Of a stretch of DNA of 36,177 nt, positions 30,733 to 36,177 are shown one piece after another (position 1 is the stretch's first letter; each line of letters opens with the position of its first letter). Both the position numbers and the translations under genes were made by a program. The stretch is from Oscillospiraceae bacterium. GTDB taxonomy: Bacteria > Bacillota > Clostridia > Saccharofermentanales > UBA5734. The notes under the pieces were generated by a model. That model was not told the origin of the DNA. It made no database searches and saw nothing but the letters and a program-made list of their open reading frames with translations. The DNA is taken from contig JAAYLM010000126.1 of NCBI GenBank assembly GCA_012521915.1, forward strand, positions 1 through 36,177, written 5' to 3'.

Positions 30733-33336
30733 TCAAGCTGTTTCTGTCTCCTGCAGCCGCAGAAGCGAGCCCGCGGAAATCTGTAGATTATTGAAGAAGA
30801 GTGTCTGTCCGGAGCGATCAAACATGATCGATGCTTCATCCAGCCAGGCCTGGCTGACCTGAGCCGCTTCCGGAATGGTAAGGGCGCCCAGTTGCAGGCT
30901 TCCACCCAGCACAGCCAGTTCAATCTGCCCTTCCCGCCAGCGGATTTCACCCCAGGCTGCGTCGACTGACCAGAAAAATTGTTGCGGTCGGCTCCGGTGC
31001 AGCGGCTGAAAGGACAGGTGGCCGCAAGTCATGTCGCAGGTGAATCCGCTGTAGGCCAGCAGCAGTGCATAGGACGCAATGGATCGGGCATAATTGCTGC
31101 CGCATTCGAATTCGTTCCAGGGATTGCGTTTCTCACCATCATATCGGTCACGGACCGCCTTGACAACTTTCATGCCTTCTTCTTCCATGCCGCGCATGAT
31201 CATGTGGATACCTGCCTGGTACTCAAAGCCATGCATCGTTTCCTCACTGTATGGTGCCGGCACCACCGGCTTATAACGGCCTTCAGGCCAGGCGCAGATC
31301 GTTGTGCCACCCTCGTCGTTGAGGCAGTAGATCCGGCAGGGATTAAACAAGTGGCGCATCGAATCATGATAATTGAAGCGAAAGATGCTCTGCAGGGCAG
31401 CCTGAACTTTATCCTTGTCAAAAACCTCATCCAGGCCGATCAGGTCGCAATGCCACTGGGCCAGCACCTGGTCAATCGCAGAACCTTCCCCGATCTGGTA
31501 TTTCAGCTCACCGGCTTCTTCATTCCAGTAGGCATCACGCAGCGAATGACCAATCAGGGTATCGTCAGCGTATAGATCCAGAACAGACACATCGTTCAGG
31601 TCGATCTGCTGGAAAAAATACTCACCATTAAAAAGATGCTCGTTGACCCAATGACGGCCGCGTTGAGCGATTTCCCGGTAGAGCGTTGCTGTCTCTGTTT
31701 CGTGCAGAGCCTCTGCCATACGGGCGGCAGCCAGCAGAGCAGCCAGGTAAAAACCGCTCAGCCAGGCATTAGGGCCGAAGAGCTCCATATCCAGCGTATG
31801 ATGCTGTCTGCCAGACAGATAGCCCTTCTTGTCCGGATCCCAGCGGTCATGGTTTTCCGGTGACCAGGCATATTCCAGCGATTTTTTAACAGCAGGCCAG
31901 AGTCGGCGCAACCAGTTTGTGTCACCACAAATCCGCCATTCCCGGTAAACTTTGACCACCCCACCCATCTGACCGTCGACACAAGCCCGGAAAGACCAGG
32001 GATCACGTCCCAGGGGCAGTTGCAGGCGGAAGGGCATCTCACCACTCTCCAGCAGGTTGTAGCGGTAATCCAGATCACGCATGGAGCGCTCCAGCGACGG
32101 GTACAGATACGGCAGGGCATAAGCATAGTTCCAGACATGGGTGCAGGAACCTTCACAGCAGCCGGATGTGGCATGGCAGCCCTCAAAACCATAAAACGAG
32201 CCGTCGGTCAGAAGCAGGCAGGTGGGCGAGCGCAGCAGGGAAAGGTTCGCAGTCAAGGCCTCCAGGGCCACCTCCGGCAGGGAGGAGCGGTACAGGACAT
32301 CCTGAAAACGCTCGGTCTGCGCTGCCAGCCGCGTCCAGTTCTGCTGCAGATACAAGTTGACCGCCAGCGCGTCGGGGAAAAGCAGGGCATAATGGTTTTT
32401 CCAGGTATTCTGGCTGATGATCTCCTCAGCGGTAGCCTCTTCTGCTTTCTGTGGCTTCCAGTAGTTGGTCGCGTTAGGAAAATACCAGGCCAGGACAAAG
32501 CGTACCTTTGCCTGTTCGCCCGGCTGTAATGTCAGGCGGGCTGTCAGCGTCGCGACAGATTCACCCTGTTCGGTCTGTTTTTCCAGAGGATATCGCCTGT
32601 TGCTTAAATCCCCGGATGCCGTGAAATCACGCCAGAAAATACCCAGACTGTCAAACCAGGCACCATGAAACCAATCCTCCTGCCAGGCAACCCGGTCTGC
32701 CTGTACAGAAAAAGTCAGTTCACCGAATTGAGGATCATCTGAATCAGCCCAGCTGCTCTGTTGCCGCATCATGTGCACATCACCGGACTGCAGATGCGTG
32801 TTGTACCGCTTGCCCTGAGGCAGAGGGTTGCTGACGCTCAGCGCCAGGACAAAATCCCTGACCTTGTCGGAACGGTTGGTGATCAATGGCTCAAAGCAGG
32901 CAGCTGGCAGGGCCGAATCATCCTGATTCAGCGGAATCATGGGGTTGAAAGCTTTCAATGAGACATCAGCAGGAAAAGTATCGTCCAGAAAGTCAATCCG
33001 GGCGGCAGGATAGCGGGCCGTAAAGACCGTCTGGCGAAAATGCGGTACACCGGCCATCAGATGGCGATCCGGTCCGAAACCATAGTTTTTTTCACCACCG
33101 GTGTAGGGCGGCGGGAGGTCGCTGTTCAGCACCCGGGCGTCCACAACACGACCATCTTCTTCGATCTTGACAGCAAAGTGGGAAAAGCCGTTCAGGCTGT
33201 TTTTGTTCGGCTTGTTGAAAATTTCCCAGTCAACCAGACGTCCTGTTCCGGACAATCCGATGGTTCCGGTGCCAATGCCGCCGAGTGGAAAGGATATTTC
33301 GCGAAGGTACTGGTCACGGTAGACAAATCTGCTCAT
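30733..33336 (-). CDS. GH116-type glycosidase (GBA2_N + DUF608)
   Basis: An 867-aa glycosidase of the non-lysosomal glucosylceramidase type. The GBA2 N-terminal beta domain begins with ISFPLGGIGTGTIGLSGTGRLVDWEIFNKPNK and runs to about 310. The DUF608 alpha/alpha-barrel follows. Glu518 in HHTLDMELFGPN aligns with the GH116 nucleophile region; I do not assign the acid/base. GH116 enzymes cleave beta-glucosides or beta-xylosides, some also act on GlcNAc. No signal peptide is seen, so it acts on imported oligosaccharides. The track start at 33351 is unlikely: its first codons are the GGAGGAC ribosome site for the ATG at 33336. It is the second gene of an operon with GH127, 47 bp upstream. Confidence 0.88.
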   Translation of the reverse strand: MSRFVYRDQYLREISFPLGGIGTGTIGLSGTGRLVDWEIFNKPNKNSLNGFSHFAVKIEEDGRVVDARVLNSDLPPPYTGGEKNYGFGPDRHLMAGVPHFRQTVFTARYPAARIDFLDDTFPADVSLKAFNPMIPLNQDDSALPAACFEPLITNRSDKVRDFVLALSVSNPLPQGKRYNTHLQSGDVHMMRQQSSWADSDDPQFGELTFSVQADRVAWQEDWFHGAWFDSLGIFWRDFTASGDLSNRRYPLEKQTEQGESVATLTARLTLQPGEQAKVRFVLAWYFPNATNYWKPQKAEEATAEEIISQNTWKNHYALLFPDALAVNLYLQQNWTRLAAQTERFQDVLYRSSLPEVALEALTANLSLLRSPTCLLLTDGSFYGFEGCHATSGCCEGSCTHVWNYAYALPYLYPSLERSMRDLDYRYNLLESGEMPFRLQLPLGRDPWSFRACVDGQMGGVVKVYREWRICGDTNWLRRLWPAVKKSLEYAWSPENHDRWDPDKKGYLSGRQHHTLDMELFGPNAWLSGFYLAALLAAARMAEALHETETATLYREIAQRGRHWVNEHLFNGEYFFQQIDLNDVSVLDLYADDTLIGHSLRDAYWNEEAGELKYQIGEGSAIDQVLAQWHCDLIGLDEVFDKDKVQAALQSIFRFNYHDSMRHLFNPCRIYCLNDEGGTTICAWPEGRYKPVVPAPYSEETMHGFEYQAGIHMIMRGMEEEGMKVVKAVRDRYDGEKRNPWNEFECGSNYARSIASYALLLAYSGFTCDMTCGHLSFQPLHRSRPQQFFWSVDAAWGEIRWREGQIELAVLGGSLQLGALTIPEAAQVSQAWLDEASIMFDRSGQTLFFNNLQISAGSLLRLQETETA

Positions 33337-33383
33337 ACGAAGGTCCTCCATTCATGTTTATCGGCAGGCCTGGCAACAGTCGT

Positions 33384-35336
33384 TTATCCCGGCAGAGCAT
33401 GCAGCCAGACAAGCATTTCGCCCGGACCGCGGTTCCCCCAGACATAATACGGCACAAAATTCAGACGGACAGGCACCAGTTCAGGTGTTTCTGCAAAACG
33501 GTAAAGCGAATCAACGGATCCGTCCGCCTGCCGGTAACCGGCTGCCTTGAGACCGGGTATGTCGCCCGGCCAGGCTTGATGCCAGTCGAGGTCGACCGGG
33601 CTGTTGTCCGGCAGATACAATCGCCACAGTTCCCGACCCTGGTCGGCTTCTTCAAGGCAATAAAGCAGCGGTCCGCGCTGCAGGCAGACCTTACCGATAT
33701 TTTCCGGTACAGCCGGATCGCAGGTTACACGGCATGGCTGCATGTCAAAGGTCAGGCTGACCGTTACCGGTCCCGCGGGACAGTCGATCTGGATATAACC
33801 GTTTTCAATGTCCGGAACAACCTGCCGTCCGTCCTGCATCAATGTATGCTGCCGGCACCAGCCGGGAACACGCCAGGCCAGCCGGCAGGCGGCACCGTCC
33901 TTATGCAGCGTCACCGCGCCATCAGCCGGATATCGTGTCCGGCAGGTCAGCTGAACAAGGCCGTTCGCCATTGAAAAAACGGCTTCGCTGTCGATATAAA
34001 GGTGCTGGTATATGGTCTGGCTGTTATAGGTGAAGACATAGCGGTCCAGGCTGCTCAGCAGACGTATCAGGTTGGTCGGGCAGCAGGCACAGCCAAACCA
34101 TTTTTGCCGCTCAGGTTTGACATGCCAGTGATCTGGCTCTTGCTGGCTGGCAGACGGCCAGACCTGCAGGGGATTGACATAGAAGAAGCGGGTACCGTCG
34201 AGCTGAACACTGGCAAGACAATTGTTGTAAAGCGCCCTCTCCATGACATCGGCTATGGCTGAACGTGGCTGGACTTCAAGCATGCGTCTTGCCGCAAAAA
34301 CAAGGGCGATCGAGGCACAGGTTTCCGCATAGGCTGTGCCGTTGGGCAGATGATTGTCAAAAGTGAACGCTTCACCGTGATGGGTTGAACCGACACCGCC
34401 GGTTACATAGAGGCGATGGCGTATACAGTTGTCCCAAAGCCGTTCCGCAGTCTGCATCAACTCAGAAGAGCCGCTTTCCGCGGCAACATCGACCAGCCCG
34501 GACAGCAGGTACAGCGCGCGGACAGCGTGCCCATCCAGTGTCTGCTGCTCTTTTAATGGTTTGTGAGCCTGATATTGTCTGAGGGGTGGTCGGATATATG
34601 GCGGCCAATCTGCCTGCTCCCGGCCAGCGCGCTTTTTTTCTTCTTCGAAATAAAGGGGTTGTTGACCTCGCTCCTCGATAAAATACCGGGCTAGCCGGGC
34701 ATGATGCGGGTTGCCGGTTACATGGAAGAGTCGCATCAGCGCCAGTTCCAGTTCCGGATGGCCGGGATAGCCCCGGCGCTGGCCGGGTTCGCGACCGAAC
34801 GCTTCCGCAATACAGGCGACATTGCGTTCCATAATATCGATAAAACGTCGTTTCCCGGTGGCTTCGAAGTAAGCGACCGCGGCTTCGATCAGGTGGCCGC
34901 TGCAATAGAGCTCATGCTCATCCCTCAGGTTGCGCCAGCGGTTTTTTCCCAGCACGAGGCTGCCAAACGTATTCAGATAGCCGTCTGCCTCCTGGGCTGC
35001 GGCCAGCAGGTCAATCACTTCATCAATGCTCTTTTCCAACTGTTCATCGGGGCGGGCTGCCAGCCAGCCGGCAGCTGCTTCCAGCCATTTGGCCAGATCC
35101 GAATCCAGAAAACAGGGACCCTGGTAGGTTTCTCCGGAAGAAAGGCCACGATTGCGGTCTGCGGCCAGGCGCAGGTTGCGCAAGCTGTAAGATGGCGGCG
35201 CATCCGACAGGTCATCGTTCAAAGCCCGCCACTGGTGGGGGATCATGGACGAGAACGCAAGATCGCGATAATAACCCCAGAAACCCTTATCTATCTTTAC
35301 CTGCTTCAAGGATACCGGCTGTGTATTTTTCATCAT
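33384..35336 (-). CDS. GH127 beta-L-arabinofuranosidase-like protein (DUF1680)
   Basis: A 650-aa glycosidase of the GH127/DUF1680 family, which removes beta-L-arabinofuranose from arabinooligosaccharides. All hallmarks of the Zn-thiolate site are present: acid/base Glu322 (GEAFTFDNHLPN), Glu338 and Cys340 (YAETCAS), and the CACC cluster (Cys416, Cys418, Cys419) holding the nucleophilic Cys. The numbering is almost that of Bifidobacterium HypBA1. There is no secretion signal. The track start at 35444 adds an unrelated leader. I use the ATG at 35336, with GAGAGG 6 nt upstream; the next ATG at 35333 is equally possible. It is the first gene of the GH127-GH116 operon. Neighbouring glycosidases imply breakdown of arabinose-containing plant material or glycoprotein glycans. 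Confidence 0.92.
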   Translation of the reverse strand: MMKNTQPVSLKQVKIDKGFWGYYRDLAFSSMIPHQWRALNDDLSDAPPSYSLRNLRLAADRNRGLSSGETYQGPCFLDSDLAKWLEAAAGWLAARPDEQLEKSIDEVIDLLAAAQEADGYLNTFGSLVLGKNRWRNLRDEHELYCSGHLIEAAVAYFEATGKRRFIDIMERNVACIAEAFGREPGQRRGYPGHPELELALMRLFHVTGNPHHARLARYFIEERGQQPLYFEEEKKRAGREQADWPPYIRPPLRQYQAHKPLKEQQTLDGHAVRALYLLSGLVDVAAESGSSELMQTAERLWDNCIRHRLYVTGGVGSTHHGEAFTFDNHLPNGTAYAETCASIALVFAARRMLEVQPRSAIADVMERALYNNCLASVQLDGTRFFYVNPLQVWPSASQQEPDHWHVKPERQKWFGCACCPTNLIRLLSSLDRYVFTYNSQTIYQHLYIDSEAVFSMANGLVQLTCRTRYPADGAVTLHKDGAACRLAWRVPGWCRQHTLMQDGRQVVPDIENGYIQIDCPAGPVTVSLTFDMQPCRVTCDPAVPENIGKVCLQRGPLLYCLEEADQGRELWRLYLPDNSPVDLDWHQAWPGDIPGLKAAGYRQADGSVDSLYRFAETPELVPVRLNFVPYYVWGNRGPGEMLVWLHALPG

Positions 35337-35455
35337 AGAAAACCTCTCAACGCATGCTGGAACCCTTCCGGATATGGCGGTTGCGCCTGCATCCGGCAAA
35401 ACAGCGAAAATCCGCCAAAAGCGGTCGATCGCATCAGACAACAACGACCGTGTTC

Positions 35456-35461
35456 ATTATA
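35456..35461 (-). promoter_or_regulatory. -10 of the GH127-GH116 operon
   Basis: A perfect TATAAT on the minus strand, with TTGTTC 17 nt further upstream as a weak -35 (35484-35479). The leader to the GH127 start is about 115 nt. Confidence 0.5.
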
Positions 35462-35557
35462 CTCTGAAGGGTTATCATGAACAAGGAAACACTAAACAAT
35501 ATTGAGCCTGCTACGCTGGTCTCGGTTTAACTGGAAAGGCAGCGTTAACATAATATT

Positions 35558-35579
35558 AAAAAAAGCCGTGCTTCCGGCT
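35558..35579 (-). terminator. Possible minus-strand terminator with T6 tail
   Basis: Read on the minus strand: AGCCG-GAAGCA-CGGCT followed by six T. The stem is short (5 bp) but the T run is good. No minus-strand gene lies to its right in the window, so it would protect the GH127 promoter from upstream transcription or end a small RNA. It overlaps the larger inverted repeat 35565-35653. Confidence 0.4.
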
Positions 35580-35653
35580 CCGGGCAAGACTTCTGCCATG
35601 AGGGAGAATCGTGCTGACACGCTTCTCCTGTTTATCCGGATCAGAAGCACGGC
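35565..35653. repeat. Nested inverted repeats (possible structured RNA)
   Basis: The outer perfect 10-bp arms are GCCGTGCTTC (35565-35574) and GAAGCACGGC (35644-35653). Inside lies a second hairpin, GGAGAA-t-CGTG-CTGA-CACG-c-TTCTCC (35603-35628), and a small GGCA/TGCC stem. Together they could fold as a multi-branch RNA of about 90 nt. The 440-bp gap 35337-35776 otherwise contains only promoters; ORF 35502-35696 has no recognisable features. Confidence 0.5.
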
Positions 35654-35683
35654 ACCAGGCAAAGCTCAGCGAGGCAGTTCCCT

Positions 35684-35711
35684 TTGCATTGATTGAGCAA
35701 CACCTTATAAT
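35684..35711 (+). promoter_or_regulatory. Promoter of the partial right-end gene
   Basis: TTGCAT -35 (35684-35689), 16 nt, TATAAT -10 (35706-35711), about 65 nt before the ATG at 35777. Confidence 0.6.
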
Positions 35712-35776
35712 AGTGCGTGAAGAGCCCCGTGCCCAGACAAGCAGAACAGGTTATTGGACAAGGAGGCCAGCAGGCT

Positions 35777-36177
35777 ATGAATGCACTTCATGATCTTTTG
35801 TCCACAAGCCCTTCACCAGCAGCCCTTGCATACCGGCATTTTCCCACGCAGCACCAGGCGGTGATCTTTCGCAACTGGGAAATGGTCCATCCGGCACGAC
35901 TGGCTCAGATTCTGGCAACAGATGAGGGGACAGTGCTGGCGGCTGCCCGGGAAATGGGACTTAGGGTACCGCCCAAGGTCGATGACCGGTGGCTGGATCG
36001 CGGCTACATCACCATCATCCGCAACAACTGGCACCTGCTGCCTGTTGAACAATTGCTGGAACTCCTGGGATGGAGCGAGGAAAAACTGGCATATGCCCTC
36101 AAAGAAGATGATTTCCTGTGGGTTAAATTGGGCCAACTCAAACCTTCTGTGCCCAAAGCGGTCTACCGGCCGCTGGA
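35777..36177 (+). CDS. N-terminal part of a large, probably glycosidase-related protein (cut by window edge)
   Basis: Not in the ORF track because it has no stop in the window. The frame is open from ATG 35777, with AAGGAGG 10 nt upstream, for 133 codons to the edge. The sequence opens MNALHDLLSTSPSPAALAYR and carries RGYITIIRNNWHLLPVEQLL and LGWSEEKLAYALKEDDFLWV. I recall this block, a helical module with an RNNWHLLPYxQLLxLLGW core, at the N-terminus of large DUF4838/glucuronidase-like or glycosidase-like proteins in Clostridia and Bacteroidota. The assignment is from memory and the catalytic part is not visible. Neighbouring GH127 and GH116 genes fit a sugar-degrading role. Confidence 0.7.
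   Translation, partial: MNALHDLLSTSPSPAALAYRHFPTQHQAVIFRNWEMVHPARLAQILATDEGTVLAAAREMGLRVPPKVDDRWLDRGYITIIRNNWHLLPVEQLLELLGWSEEKLAYALKEDDFLWVKLGQLKPSVPKAVYRPL

Noticed and set aside
33285-33974. ORF of 229 aa on the plus strand
   Set aside because: Antisense to the 3' end of GH127 and the start of GH116; no family resemblance.
34701-35480. ORF of 259 aa on the plus strand
   Set aside because: Antisense shadow of the GH127 gene, which has a complete catalytic motif set.
35565-35657. tRNA or tRNA-Sec-like gene (GCCGTGC ... GCACGGC-ACCA, 93 nt)
   Set aside because: The acceptor-like ends and ACCA fit, but there is no T-loop (TTCRANY) before the 3' arm and no proper D or anticodon arm. The pairing extends to 10 bp as a simple inverted repeat.

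Overview
The window looks like chromosomal DNA of an anaerobic, Gram-positive-type bacterium, most likely a Clostridia-like member of the Bacillota. The reasons are strong AGGAGG-type ribosome binding sites on nearly every gene, a FloA/NfeD pair, a CarD-type regulator, a DUF134 protein, many [4Fe-4S] proteins, and a sulfatase with a CxAxR maturation motif. I cannot name the genus. GC content is moderately high. I saw no tRNA, rRNA, CRISPR array, transposase or phage gene.

Layout. (1) 1-5.2 kb, plus strand: a glycan and amino-sugar operon with an RpiB-type isomerase, an Asp-box sialidase-fold protein, a NagA-type deacetylase, a sulfatase and a HAD phosphatase. (2) 5.4-9.3 kb: an Ohr peroxidase (minus), then an inositol-phosphatase-family enzyme, an MFS transporter and an atypical CobW GTPase (plus). 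(3) 9.3-14.4 kb, minus strand: a compact five-gene operon encoding three QueG/RdhA-like double [4Fe-4S] proteins, a cysteate-synthase-like PLP enzyme and an IclR regulator. Its promoter has a perfect TTGACA -35 and a 15-bp palindrome abutting the -10. This is the most novel-looking system in the window. (4) 14.5-16.5 kb, minus: two overlapping Gfo/Idh/MocA oxidoreductases. (5) 16.7-20.1 kb, minus: NfeD, FloA and a small unknown protein, then a separately promoted glutamate dehydrogenase. (6) 20.4-22.6 kb, plus: two SDR oxidoreductases and a zinc-ribbon membrane protein. (7) 22.7-24.3 kb: divergent DUF134 protein and Prx6-type peroxiredoxin. (8) 24.4-27.4 kb: a baeRF (eRF1-like) protein and a degenerate GGDEF membrane protein, convergent with a flavin reductase. 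(9) 27.7-28.9 kb, minus: a Gfo/Idh gene interrupted by an in-frame amber codon, with its expected C-terminus intact behind it. (10) 29.2-30.7 kb, plus: CarD, DUF4234 and DUF2752. (11) 30.7-36.2 kb: a GH127-GH116 glycosidase operon (minus), and the start of a plus-strand gene cut by the window edge.

Taken together, the cell appears to be a saccharolytic anaerobe of complex, partly sulfated or acetylated glycans. It has peroxide-defence genes (Ohr, Prx6) and a small regulated sulfur/corrinoid/Fe-S operon of unknown purpose. Family assignments rest on motif recognition from memory; no database search was run.
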